A stretch of DNA of 34,264 nucleotides from an uncultured Variovorax sp. (GTDB lineage Bacteria; Pseudomonadota; Gammaproteobacteria; Burkholderiales; Burkholderiaceae), in contig CAMLCW010000007.1 in the NCBI GenBank assembly GCA_946478645.1, positions 1-34,264 on the forward strand. The letters are read 5' to 3'. A program made the translations under genes and the position numbers. Below, piece by piece: positions 1 through 7,788 of this stretch; the stretch's first letter is position 1, and each line of letters opens with the position of its first letter. The notes below the pieces were generated by a model. The model searched no databases and was not told the origin of the DNA. It saw nothing but the letters and a program-made list of their open reading frames with translations.

Positions 1-77
1 CGCACACACTGCGTCGTGCGCCTTGATTTGTCCGCTTTGGCATGCCTTCGCGACCTCGTAAATAGTGTGAACAGGCC

Positions 78-857
78 CTAGCCCCCCGAAGCGCCTTCTG
101 CGCGTGCGAGCTGCGACGAGGCATCGCCGCCGAACATGCCGGCGTAGGCCGGCCGCAGGATCTGCGACAGCCCCCGCCGCAAGCCGTCCTGCGCCTTGGC
201 CGTGTCCTGCAGCAGACCGTCGTAGGCCAGGAACGCCGGCTCCTCGAGGTCGGCGGTGTGCGTGGTCTGGTGCAGCACGGCCTGGTTCTCGTTCTTGAGC
301 GACTGCTCGATCGCGACGAACGGCTTGTAGCTCGAGGTCATGTCGGCCGCGCCGTAGGTCGTGGTGATGCGCACAACCAGCGTGTGGTAGCCCGGCGCGG
401 GCTCGAACGCTGGCGCCTGCAGCACGTCGTCCAGCCGTTCCACGCGCGCCACCGGCACGAGCCGGACCTCGCGGCCTTCGGCGCGCAGGCGTGCCGCCAG
501 CAGATCGGCGAAATGCCGGTTCAGTGGCACCGCCCCGCCCTGCTTCGCGCGAGTCGTGAATTCGCCGGTGCGGCGCTCGATGCGCTCGGCCCGCGTGACG
601 CGGGTGCCGACCTCGACGCCGAGCGCGACCAGCGTGCCCACGGGGCCGAAGACGCCCGCCCATCCGACGATGGCGGAGCCGCCGCCGTCCATGACGGTCA
701 GCAGGTCTTCGTCGTTGTAGACGAGCGCGATCCGGGTGGCGGTGCGGGTCGCCTCATGGCGCGCTTGCGGGGCGGGCTCGGGGCTGCGCGTGGCGGCGCA
801 TCCCGACAGGAGAACGGCTGCTGCGGCGAGCAGCGCTACCAGCGCATTCATGGGCAT
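78..857 (-). CDS. Hypothetical lipoprotein
   Basis: The frame encodes 259 residues beginning with a short hydrophobic signal and a clear lipobox (LLSGC, lipid-modified Cys at residue 20), so the mature protein should be a lipoprotein of the cell envelope. A Gly/Val-rich weakly hydrophobic stretch lies near residues 62-85 (GWAGVFGPVGTLVALGVEVG). The rest is soluble and mixed, with a TTYGAADMTS segment and no catalytic motif I recognise. A second ATG two codons in (base 851) is an equally good start; neither has a strong Shine-Dalgarno sequence. It lies downstream of sixA on the same strand, but a 139-base gap containing an imperfect palindrome suggests its own promoter. Function unknown. Confidence 0.8.
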   Translation of the reverse strand: MPMNALVALLAAAAVLLSGCAATRSPEPAPQARHEATRTATRIALVYNDEDLLTVMDGGGSAIVGWAGVFGPVGTLVALGVEVGTRVTRAERIERRTGEFTTRAKQGGAVPLNRHFADLLAARLRAEGREVRLVPVARVERLDDVLQAPAFEPAPGYHTLVVRITTTYGAADMTSSYKPFVAIEQSLKNENQAVLHQTTHTADLEEPAFLAYDGLLQDTAKAQDGLRRGLSQILRPAYAGMFGGDASSQLARAEGASGG

Positions 858-870
858 TCACGGCTTGTAA

Positions 871-901
871 GTTATAGATGCAATGTGTGTCCAAATGCAT
901 C
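871..901 (-). promoter_or_regulatory. Possible promoter/operator of the lipoprotein gene
   Basis: A 25-bp imperfect palindrome (GATGCA-N13-TGCATC, 877-901) lies next to a TATAAC hexamer (minus strand, 871-876) that could be a -10 box. If so, the transcript would start only a few bases before the ATG at 857, giving an almost leaderless mRNA. No good -35 box is visible at normal spacing, which would fit activator or repressor control. This is pattern evidence only. Confidence 0.25.
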
Positions 902-996
902 AGACACTGCCATTGTGGCTACTTACGGGTACCGTGACCCCTGAAATTTGGTGAATTAGTTTACATATTTGGGCAAATTCCGCCCGCTCCGCGCGT

Positions 997-1458
997 TCAG
1001 AGCAGTTCGGGCGACTGCACCGTGACCACCACGGTCTGCACGTCGCCGTCGCGCTCGCGCGTGCGGATCCACCACACCGCGCCCTTGCGCACCGGGCAGC
1101 TGTCCTGCTTCAGCCCGAGCAGCAGCGAGATGGCCTGCCCCAGCGAAGGCTGGTGGCCGATCATCAGGACGACCGACTTGCCGTTGGGCCAGCCGGCCGC
1201 GGCCAGCATCGCGTCGGCGGTGGTGTCAGGCGCGAGCTCGGTGCGCAGCTTGTACTTGCGGCCGAGCGCCAGCGCTGTCTGCTCGCAGCGCCGCGCCGGG
1301 CTGCAGATGATGCGCGTGCCGTCGGGCAACTGGCGGTCGAGCCAGCTGGCCATGCGCTTGGCCTGCTTTTCGCCGCGGCCGGTCAGCGAGCGCTGCAGGT
1401 CGTCGCAGCCTTCGGTCCAGTCCTCGGCTTCGGCATGGCGCCAGAAGATCAGGTCCAT
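997..1458 (-). CDS. sixA: Phosphohistidine phosphatase SixA
   Basis: A 153-residue histidine phosphatase of the phosphoglycerate mutase superfamily. The RHAEA motif (Arg7, His8) supplies the phospho-accepting His, and MIGHQPS (His102) supplies the second catalytic His. In E. coli SixA removes phosphate from phosphohistidine, including on the nitrogen-PTS protein NPr; the substrate here is not shown by sequence. I chose the ATG at 1458 because GGAAAGG lies 8 bases upstream. The ATG at 1464 is too close to that site, and the longer frame to 1521 would overlap the end of ppk1. The gene starts 22 bases after the ppk1 stop codon, so the two are very probably co-transcribed. Confidence 0.88.
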   Translation of the reverse strand: MDLIFWRHAEAEDWTEGCDDLQRSLTGRGEKQAKRMASWLDRQLPDGTRIICSPARRCEQTALALGRKYKLRTELAPDTTADAMLAAAGWPNGKSVVLMIGHQPSLGQAISLLLGLKQDSCPVRKGAVWWIRTRERDGDVQTVVVTVQSPELL

Positions 1459-1480
1459 GGTCATCGCCTTTCCGTCGTCG

Positions 1481-3613
1481 TCAGCTGCCGGAGGCCTCGG
1501 CGTGTCCGCCGCGCGCGCCATACCGGTTCATGAGCGCAGTCTGCGCGCCGTGCGCCTCGATGGCGCGCGAGGCGCCGGCTTCACCGGCATGGGTGTCGCG
1601 GTCCACGCGGGTGTAGATGCCGTCGCCGCCGAGGTCCCAGGCATCGCGCCCGTCATGCAGGTAGGCCACCAGGCATTCGTCGATCAGCCGCTGGCGCAGG
1701 TTGGGATCGGTCACGGGCCAGGCGAGTTCGATGCGGCGCATCATGTTGCGGTTCATCCAGTCGGCACTCGACAGGTAGAGCGACTCGTCCTCGCCGTTGC
1801 GGAAATAGAAGACCCGCGAGTGTTCGAGGAAGCGCCCGATGACCGAGCGCACGCGGATGTTGTCGGTCAACCCGGGCACCTGCGCCGGCAAGGTGCAGGC
1901 GCCGCGCACGATGAGGTCGATCTTCACGCCCTTCTGGCCGGCGCGCACCAGCGCGGCAACCAGTTCCTCGTCGGTCAGCGCATTCATCTTGGCGACGATG
2001 CGCGTGGGCTCGCCGGCGGCCGCCGCCGTGCCGAGCGCGTCGATCTGCGCGACCAGGTTGCGGTGCAGGTCGAAGGGCGCCAGCCACATGCGGTTGAGCT
2101 TGGGCAGCCGGCTCTGGCTGGCCAGGTGCACGAACACCGCCTCCATGTCGGCCGTCAGGAGCGGGTCGGCCGTCAGATGGCTGATGTCGGTGTAGAGCCG
2201 CGCGGTGCGCGGGTTGTAGTTGCCGGTCGACAGGTGCCCGTAGCGGCGCATCTGCTTGCCCTCCCGGCGCGTCACCAGCAGCATCTTGGCGTGCGTCTTC
2301 AGGCCGACCACGCCATACACCACCTGCGCGCCGATCGACTCGAGCATCTCGGCCCAGTTGATGTTGGCTTCTTCGTCGAAGCGGGCCTTGAGCTCCACCA
2401 CCACGGTCACCTCCTTGCCTTTGCGCACGGCCTCGCGCAGCAGGTCCATCAGCTCGGAGTCGGGGCCGGTGCGATAGATGGTCTGCTTGATCGCGAGCAC
2501 CTGCGGGTCTTCGACCGCTTCGCGCAGGAACGCGAGCACGCCGTCGAAGCTCTCGAACGGCTGGTGGATCAGCACGTCGCCGCGCTGCAGGCGCTCGAAG
2601 AACGACTGCGCCGGCGAGAGCGTCACGGGATACGACGCGGTGTAGGGCGCAAAGCGAAGCTGCGGTTCTTCGAGCAGGTCGATCAGCTGCGTGAGCCGCG
2701 CGAGGTTGACCGGCCCATGCACGCGGTAGAGCGCCTGCGGCGGCAGGTTGAACTGCGCGAGCAGGAAGCTCGCGAGCGACTCCGCGCAACTGGCCGATAC
2801 CTCGAGCCGCACCGCCTGCCCGAAGTGGCGGTGCTGCAGGCCCTGGCGCAGCGCGGTGCGCAGGTTCTTGACGTCTTCCTCGTCCACCGCGAGATCGGAA
2901 TGCCGCGTGACGCGGAACTGCGAGAAATCGCCGACCTCGCGACCCGGGAACATGCTCGAGAGGTGCGCGCGCACCACACTCGACAACGCCACGAACAGTG
3001 TCTTGCCCTCCGACACCTTGGCCGGCATGCGGATCACGCGCGGCAGCACGCGCGGCACCTTGACGATCTGGATCGGGTTCTCGCGCCCGAAGGCGTCCTT
3101 GCCGCCGAGGCGCACGATGAAGTTGAGCGACTTGTTGGCCACCTGCGGAAACGGATGCGCCGGATCGAGCCCCACCGGGATCAGCAGCGGGCGCACCTCG
3201 CGCTCGAAATACTCGCTGACCCACTTGCGCTGCGCCGCGTTGCGCTCGCCGTGCGAAATGATGTGGATGCCGTGCGTCGCGAAAGTCGGCATCAGCTCGT
3301 CGTTGTAGAGCGCGTACTGGCGCGCCACCAGCGCATGGGCGGTTTCGGCCAGGCGCTCGAAGGAGCCGACCGTGTAGGCACCCTTGCGGTCGCCCGCACC
3401 GCTGGCGATCAGGTGCGGCGCGGCACGGACCTCGAAGAACTCGTCGAGGTTCGACGACACGATGCACAGGTAGCGCAGGCGCTCGATCAGCGGCACCTCG
3501 GGCCGGTGCGCCCAGTCGAGCACGCGCTCGTTGAACGAGAGGATGCTGTGGTCGCGGTCGAGGAGCTTGAATGCCGAAGCCGCGACCGGCGGGCCAGCGG
3601 GAGCAGATTCCAT
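1481..3613 (-). CDS. ppk1: Polyphosphate kinase 1
   Basis: PPK1 reversibly transfers the gamma-phosphate of ATP to inorganic polyphosphate, usually at the inner membrane. With the start at 3613 the protein is 710 residues, close to the roughly 690-710 usual in the family. The frame stays open for 60 more codons, but those are low-complexity Pro/Arg/Gly sequence and run through the Pho-box array, so I reject them. Conserved features are all present: the N-terminal LLDRDHSILSFNERVL block, the catalytic His in GLKTHAK (His441, matching E. coli His435), GHLSTGNYN (His460) and GRFLEHSR (His598, matching E. coli His592). Downstream is sixA, upstream is olsB on the same strand. The intergenic repeats suggest PhoB control. 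Confidence 0.97.
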   Translation of the reverse strand: MESAPAGPPVAASAFKLLDRDHSILSFNERVLDWAHRPEVPLIERLRYLCIVSSNLDEFFEVRAAPHLIASGAGDRKGAYTVGSFERLAETAHALVARQYALYNDELMPTFATHGIHIISHGERNAAQRKWVSEYFEREVRPLLIPVGLDPAHPFPQVANKSLNFIVRLGGKDAFGRENPIQIVKVPRVLPRVIRMPAKVSEGKTLFVALSSVVRAHLSSMFPGREVGDFSQFRVTRHSDLAVDEEDVKNLRTALRQGLQHRHFGQAVRLEVSASCAESLASFLLAQFNLPPQALYRVHGPVNLARLTQLIDLLEEPQLRFAPYTASYPVTLSPAQSFFERLQRGDVLIHQPFESFDGVLAFLREAVEDPQVLAIKQTIYRTGPDSELMDLLREAVRKGKEVTVVVELKARFDEEANINWAEMLESIGAQVVYGVVGLKTHAKMLLVTRREGKQMRRYGHLSTGNYNPRTARLYTDISHLTADPLLTADMEAVFVHLASQSRLPKLNRMWLAPFDLHRNLVAQIDALGTAAAAGEPTRIVAKMNALTDEELVAALVRAGQKGVKIDLIVRGACTLPAQVPGLTDNIRVRSVIGRFLEHSRVFYFRNGEDESLYLSSADWMNRNMMRRIELAWPVTDPNLRQRLIDECLVAYLHDGRDAWDLGGDGIYTRVDRDTHAGEAGASRAIEAHGAQTALMNRYGARGGHAEASGS

Positions 3614-3659
3614 GGGCAATGATTCTGGAGCAAGCGGCACGGCAGCACACGAAGACGGA

Positions 3660-3710
3660 AATATGACAGTGTCACCATCGTTCGTGACGTTTTCGTGACG
3701 ATCCCGTGAC
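3660..3710 (-). promoter_or_regulatory. Pho-box array and promoter of ppk1
   Basis: Read on the minus strand, 3710-3678 consists of three consecutive 11-base units, GTCACGGGATC, GTCACGAAAAC and GTCACGAACGA. Each begins with GTCACG at exactly 11-base phase. PhoB binds head-to-tail 11-bp units whose core is (C)TGTCA(T/C) followed by four A/T-rich bases, so the layout matches. A further CTGTCAT followed by ATTT, a near-canonical half-site, lies at 3669-3663, 21 bases after the third unit. CATATT at 3665-3660 could be the -10. The array ends about 65 bases before the ppk1 ATG. PhoB binding is inferred. Confidence 0.65.
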
Positions 3711-3789
3711 GCCGGCCTCTCGCCCGCCTCCGGCGGCGTGCCGGGCGGGGTGGCTGGCGGCCCTCCGTCAGGCCGGATGGCCGCCGGCT

Positions 3790-4656
3790 TCATGCGCCCA
3801 GGAAATGCTTGCGGTAGCGCGCCGGCAGGTCGTCGATGCGCATGAGCATGGGCAGGTCGGCGGTGTTGAAGTCCGGGTCCCAGGCCGGCGCGCCAAGCAC
3901 CTTCGCGCCCAGGCGCAGGTAGCCCTTGATGAGCGCGGGCGGCTCGACGTCGAGCGCGCTGTCGAGCCGCTCGATCGGCAGCGGCAGCCGCGGCTGCACC
4001 TGGTACTGGATCGGCGCCATGTGGGTGGCCGAGAGCTGGCGCCAGATGCTCGCCGCGGCATCGCCGCTGGTCACGCCGTTGTGCGACATGGGGATGCTCG
4101 CGCAGCCGATCATCGTGTCGAGCTTGTTGCGGTGCATGAAACCCGCCAGCGCACCCCAGAGCGCGAGGATCACCCCGCCCTGCCGGTGCGCCGGATGCAC
4201 GCAGCTGCGGCCGAGCTCGACCATGCGCTCGCGCAGGTCGCGCAGGCGCGTCAGGTCGAACTCGGTGTCGCTGTAGGTGCTGCCGACGCGGCGCGCCTGC
4301 GCCGGCGTGAGCACGCGGTAGGTGCCGATCACCTGCTGCGTGTCGGCATCGCGCACCAGCAGGTGCTCGCAGAAATCGTCGAACAGGTCGATGTCGTGGC
4401 CCGCCAGCGGCGTGCTCACGCGGGCGCCCATCTCGCCGACGAACACCTCGTGGCGCAGCCGCTGCGCGGCGCGCACGTCGTCGAGGTGGCGTGCCCAGCC
4501 CACCGTGATGCCCTGCTTCGCATCGACCACCGGCGGCACCAGGATGGCCGCGGGCGCTTCGACGGCCGGGGTGCGCGCCATGCCGGGCGTGGGCCAGAGC
4601 GCGGCGCGCAGGCCGATCTGCGAGAGCGGGAACGTCGGATTGGGCAGTTCTTTCAT
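3790..4656 (-). CDS. olsB: L-ornithine N-alpha-acyltransferase (OlsB-like, GNAT fold)
   Basis: A 288-residue protein of the hemolysin-like GNAT/acyltransferase family (Acetyltransf_5). OlsB enzymes transfer a 3-hydroxyacyl chain from ACP to ornithine, making lyso-ornithine lipid, the first step to phosphorus-free ornithine lipids. Visible family features are the AQRLRHEVFVGEMGAR block, DLFDDFCEHLLVRD, a beta-strand IGTYRVL, and ELGRSCVHPAHR leading into the acyl/CoA-binding turn. The start at 4656 (MKELPNP) is preceded by AGAAAGGG six bases upstream; the 17-codon longer frame lacks a better site. No OlsA-type O-acyltransferase is next to it. The product could instead be a relative acylating another amine, but ornithine is most likely. 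Confidence 0.78.
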   Translation of the reverse strand: MKELPNPTFPLSQIGLRAALWPTPGMARTPAVEAPAAILVPPVVDAKQGITVGWARHLDDVRAAQRLRHEVFVGEMGARVSTPLAGHDIDLFDDFCEHLLVRDADTQQVIGTYRVLTPAQARRVGSTYSDTEFDLTRLRDLRERMVELGRSCVHPAHRQGGVILALWGALAGFMHRNKLDTMIGCASIPMSHNGVTSGDAAASIWRQLSATHMAPIQYQVQPRLPLPIERLDSALDVEPPALIKGYLRLGAKVLGAPAWDPDFNTADLPMLMRIDDLPARYRKHFLGA

Positions 4657-4720
4657 GGGGAACCCTTTCTGCCGACGAAGTCTCTGCACCCGCGGTGAAA
4701 CGGGCATGTCAGCGGCATGG

Positions 4721-4753
4721 CATTTGCATGACCGCGTTACAGCGCGTGAACAG
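4721..4753 (-). promoter_or_regulatory. Candidate Pho box upstream of olsB
   Basis: On the minus strand the units CTGTTCACGCG (4753-4743) and CTGTAACGCGG (4742-4732) are direct repeats at 11-base spacing, followed by TCATGCAAATG. The second unit matches the PhoB core CTGTCAC at six of seven positions; the first matches only through CTGT. It ends about 65 bases from the olsB ATG, the same distance as the ppk1 array from its gene. The match is weaker than at ppk1. Confidence 0.35.
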
Positions 4754-4800
4754 CCTCGCTTGCAGGTTTAATGCGTGATCCCGACATGGAGCATTCCGAC

Positions 4801-6489
4801 ATGGCGACAGCCGCAACCAGCAACCCCGGCAGTTTCGACCACCGCCTGCACCAGGCCTTTCCGGTGCTCAGCGACGCCGAGGTCGCGCGCGTGGCGCGCT
4901 TCGGCACGGTGCAGCGCTTTGCGCGCGGCGAGCGGCTGTTCACCGCCGGCGAGACCAGCCCCGGCATGTTCGTGCTGCTGCGCGGCGTGGTCGCCGTCAC
5001 GCAGCGCGACGGCCTGGGCCACGTGGTGCCGATCGTGCGCCAGGGCCCGGGCGAATTCCTGGCCGAAGTGGGCCAGCTCAGCGGCCGGCCGGCGCTGGTC
5101 GACGGCCACGCCGACGAGGACGTGGAGGCGCTGCTGGTGCCGCCCGCGAAGTTGCGCGCGCTGCTGGTGGCCGAAGCCGACCTGGGCGAGCGCATCACGC
5201 GCGCACTGATCCTGCGGCGCGTGGCGCTCATCGAATCGGGCGCGAGCGGCCCGGTGCTGATCGGCCAGCCAGCCTCGCCCGACATGGCGCGGCTCGAGAA
5301 CTTCCTGCGCCGCAATGGGCATCCTTATCACCTGGTCGATGCCGCCGACGACCCCGACGCCGCGGCGCTGCTCGAACAGTACGGCGCCTGCAAGCTGCTC
5401 GCGGTGTGCCCCGACGGCTCGGTGCTGGTGAACCCCTCCGAAGACGCGCTTGCGCGCTGCCTCGGCATGCTCGACACCGCGCCGCGCGACGAGATGTTCG
5501 ACGTGGCCGTGGTCGGCGCCGGCCCGGCCGGGCTGGCGACCGCGGTGTATGCCGCCTCGGAAGGCCTGCGCGTGATCGTGCTCGACTGCCGCGCGTTCGG
5601 CGGGCAGGCCGGCGCCAGCGCACGCATCGAGAATTACCTCGGCTTTCCCACCGGCATCTCGGGCCAGGCGCTCGCCGGCCGCGCCTTCGTGCAGGCGCAG
5701 AAGTTCGGCGTCGACATGCTGATCCCGGCCCAGGCCGTGTCGCTCGACTGCACGCGCCAGAACGCCAACGGCAGCCTGCGCATCGCGCTCGCCGACGGCC
5801 GCACCATCGAGGCGCGCACGGTGGTCATCGCGAGCGGCGCGCGCTACCGGCGCCCCGACGTGCCGCGGCTCGCCGAATTCGAGGGGCGCGGCATCTGGTA
5901 CTGGGCCTCGGCCATCGAAGCCAAGCTCTGCGCGCAGCAGGAGGTGGCGCTGGTCGGCGGCGGCAACTCCGCGGGCCAGGCCGCGGTGTTCCTGTCGCGC
6001 CATGCGGCCAAGGTCAACGTGCTGGTGCGTGGCCCTTCGCTGGCCGCGAGCATGTCGCGCTACCTGATTGACCGGATCGAGGCCACGCCGAACATCGAAC
6101 TGCATCCGCACACTGAACTGGTGAAGCTCAACGGCGGGCCTGATGAAGGCCTCACCGGCGCCACCTGGCGCTGCCGGGCCAATGGCCGCGAGCACGACTG
6201 CGCTGCGCGCAACATCTTCCTGTTCGTGGGCGCCGAGCCCGAGACCAGCTGGCTCGAAGGCTGCGGTGCCTCGGTCGACAAGCACGGCTTCGTGCTCACC
6301 GGCGATGCGGCGAGCCACGGCTTTCCGGCACGGCCGTCCGCGGCGCTCGAATCGAGCGTCCACGGCGTCTTCGCGGTCGGCGACGTGCGCTCGAGCTCGG
6401 TCAAGCGCGTGGGCGGCGCGATCGGCGAAGGTGCCGCCGTGGTGGCGCTGATCCACCAGCACCTGTCGGCCGCCGCTTCCGTGGCCTGA
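4801..6489 (+). CDS. FAD-dependent oxidoreductase: cyclic nucleotide-binding + glutaredoxin-like + thioredoxin reductase-like
   Basis: A 562-residue three-part protein. Residues about 20-140 form a CRP-type cyclic nucleotide-binding beta-barrel ([21 protein letters not shown], then [15 protein letters not shown]). Residues about 150-225 resemble the glutaredoxin-like linker of fused thioredoxin reductases ([16 protein letters not shown]). Residues about 230-560 are a TrxB-like flavoprotein with GAGPAG (239-244, FAD), GGGNSAG (386-392, NAD(P)H) and a C-terminal GDVR FAD motif (527-530). The redox CxxC of TrxB is absent: that position reads WYWAS. It therefore probably reduces something other than thioredoxin disulfide directly. 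I chose the ATG at 4801 because GGAG lies 9 bases upstream; in-frame ATGs at 4771 and 4786 are possible. It is divergent from olsB. Confidence 0.88.
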   Translation: MATAATSNPGSFDHRLHQAFPVLSDAEVARVARFGTVQRFARGERLFTAGETSPGMFVLLRGVVAVTQRDGLGHVVPIVRQGPGEFLAEVGQLSGRPALVDGHADEDVEALLVPPAKLRALLVAEADLGERITRALILRRVALIESGASGPVLIGQPASPDMARLENFLRRNGHPYHLVDAADDPDAAALLEQYGACKLLAVCPDGSVLVNPSEDALARCLGMLDTAPRDEMFDVAVVGAGPAGLATAVYAASEGLRVIVLDCRAFGGQAGASARIENYLGFPTGISGQALAGRAFVQAQKFGVDMLIPAQAVSLDCTRQNANGSLRIALADGRTIEARTVVIASGARYRRPDVPRLAEFEGRGIWYWASAIEAKLCAQQEVALVGGGNSAGQAAVFLSRHAAKVNVLVRGPSLAASMSRYLIDRIEATPNIELHPHTELVKLNGGPDEGLTGATWRCRANGREHDCAARNIFLFVGAEPETSWLEGCGASVDKHGFVLTGDAASHGFPARPSAALESSVHGVFAVGDVRSSSVKRVGGAIGEGAAVVALIHQHLSAAASVA

Positions 6490-6596
6490 CGGCGCTGCGC
6501 AGGCCGGCGGCAAGCCCCCGTGCGGCGCAGAACCGGTCGGGCGCGGCTATGCTGCCCCTCCCGAATCACAACCCGCATACAACGGAGAGCCGCGAC

Positions 6597-7304
6597 ATGC
6601 CCGCTTCGCCCACCATCGAGGTCTATTCCTGGCCCACGCCCAACGGCCACAAGGTTCACATCATGCTGGAGGAGTGCGGACTGCCCTACCGCGCCCATCC
6701 GATCAACATCGGCAAGGGCGACCAGTTCGCGCCCGACTTCCTCGCGATCAGCCCCAACAACAAGATCCCGGCGATCACCGATCCCGAGGGCCCGGACGGA
6801 CGGCCGATCTCGCTGTTCGAATCGGGCGCCATCCTGGTCTACCTTGCGGGCAAGACCGGCAAGTTCCTGCCCACGGGCGACCGCGAGCGCTACGACGTGC
6901 TGCAGTGGCTCATGTTCCAGATGGGCGGCGTCGGCCCCATGCTCGGGCAGGCGCACCATTTCCGGATGTACGCGCCCGAGAAGCTGCCCTACGCCATCGA
7001 GCGCTACACCAACGAGGCCAAGCGCCTCTACAGCGTGATCGACCGTCAGCTCGCAAAGAACCGGTTCATCGCGGGCAGGAGCTACTCGATCGCCGACATC
7101 GCGATCTTCCCGTGGCTGCGCAGCTGGGAGAAGCAGGGCATCACGCTCACCGACTATCCGCACCTCAAGGCCTGGTTCGACGGCATCGAGGCCCGCCCCG
7201 CGGTGCAGCGCGGCGTGCAGGTGCTGGCCGACCTGCGCCAGCCGATCACCGGCGACAAGGAGCGCGAAATTCTTTTTGGCAAGACGCAGTACGAGCGGCG
7301 CTGA
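6597..7304 (+). CDS. Glutathione S-transferase, YghU/YfcG (Nu) type disulfide-bond oxidoreductase
   Basis: A 235-residue soluble GST. The N-terminal thioredoxin-like domain begins [18 protein letters not shown]; the TPNG segment (Thr14, Asn16) is the signature of Nu-class enzymes, which use Thr/Asn rather than Ser/Tyr to hold glutathione thiol. NNKIPAI gives the cis-proline, and [11 protein letters not shown] is the gamma-glutamyl-binding element. The helical C-terminal domain contains [19 protein letters not shown], the conserved N-capping box. Family members reduce disulfides and organic hydroperoxides with glutathione. The start is fixed by GGAGAG seven bases upstream; the longer frame back to 6549 is non-conserved. 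It stands 107 bases after the flavoprotein and 34 bases before tRNA-Pro. Confidence 0.92.
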   Translation: MPASPTIEVYSWPTPNGHKVHIMLEECGLPYRAHPINIGKGDQFAPDFLAISPNNKIPAITDPEGPDGRPISLFESGAILVYLAGKTGKFLPTGDRERYDVLQWLMFQMGGVGPMLGQAHHFRMYAPEKLPYAIERYTNEAKRLYSVIDRQLAKNRFIAGRSYSIADIAIFPWLRSWEKQGITLTDYPHLKAWFDGIEARPAVQRGVQVLADLRQPITGDKEREILFGKTQYERR

Positions 7305-7338
7305 TCCCCGTATATCCGGGCTAGAATGGAAGGCTTGT

Positions 7339-7415
<77 letters not shown>

Positions 7416-7470
7416 AGTTTCTTCTCGTGTTTCGTTTTCGTTCGTTTCTCGCTTCTGTCCGGCCCGGAAT

Positions 7471-7547
7471 CTGCCCGTAGCTCAGTTGGATAGAGCACCT
7501 GCCTTCTAAGCAGGTTGTCGGGGGTTCGATCCCCTCCGGGCAGGCCA
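7471..7547 (+). tRNA. tRNA-Arg (UCU)
   Basis: A 77-base cloverleaf. The acceptor CTGCCCG pairs perfectly with CGGGCAG; the D-arm is GCTC/GAGC; the anticodon stem CCTGC/GCAGG encloses loop CTTCTAA with anticodon TCT, reading AGA and AGG; the T-loop is TTCGATC. The 3' CCA is encoded at 7545-7547. It lies 55 bases after tRNA-Pro and probably shares its transcript. Confidence 0.97.
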
Positions 7548-7788
7548 CCCCTCTCCCTCGCTTCTTCATCGGCACGGATTCATCATCGAATCCGCGGCAG
7601 CGTTCGCTCGCCCGCGCCTCCCGGCAATTCGAATTGCACGACGCAATATCGCGCATCTATTGCATGCCGTCACATTGGGCGTGGCTAATTCGCCTCGATG
7701 TAAACGTCTGCAACGCGGCATGCATGTTGCAAAGCCCGTGTATCCTTTCTGGCCGCCAGACAGGGCGCGCGCCGTCCCTCCAGAACCA
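7548..7788. other. Palindrome-rich leader between tRNA-Arg and the polysaccharide gene pair
   Basis: This 241-base stretch contains no gene I can support. It is noticeably less G+C-rich than its surroundings and holds several inverted repeats: GGATTC-N6-GAATCC (7577-7594), the perfect 14-bp palindrome GCAATTCGAATTGC (7624-7637), further GCAAT/ATTGC arms just after it, and TGCAAC-N11-GTTGCA (7709-7731). No T-run follows any of them, so they look more like regulator sites than terminators. No sigma-70 promoter stands out. Confidence 0.4.

Noticed and set aside
1022..3622. 866-codon open frame on the plus strand antisense to ppk1
   Set aside because: It is a shadow of a high-G+C gene. Its product is Arg/His/Ala/Gln-rich without domains, while the opposite strand encodes complete PPK1.
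3614..3793. 60-codon N-terminal extension of ppk1
   Set aside because: It is low-complexity, would make the protein longer than the family norm, and translates through the Pho-box array.
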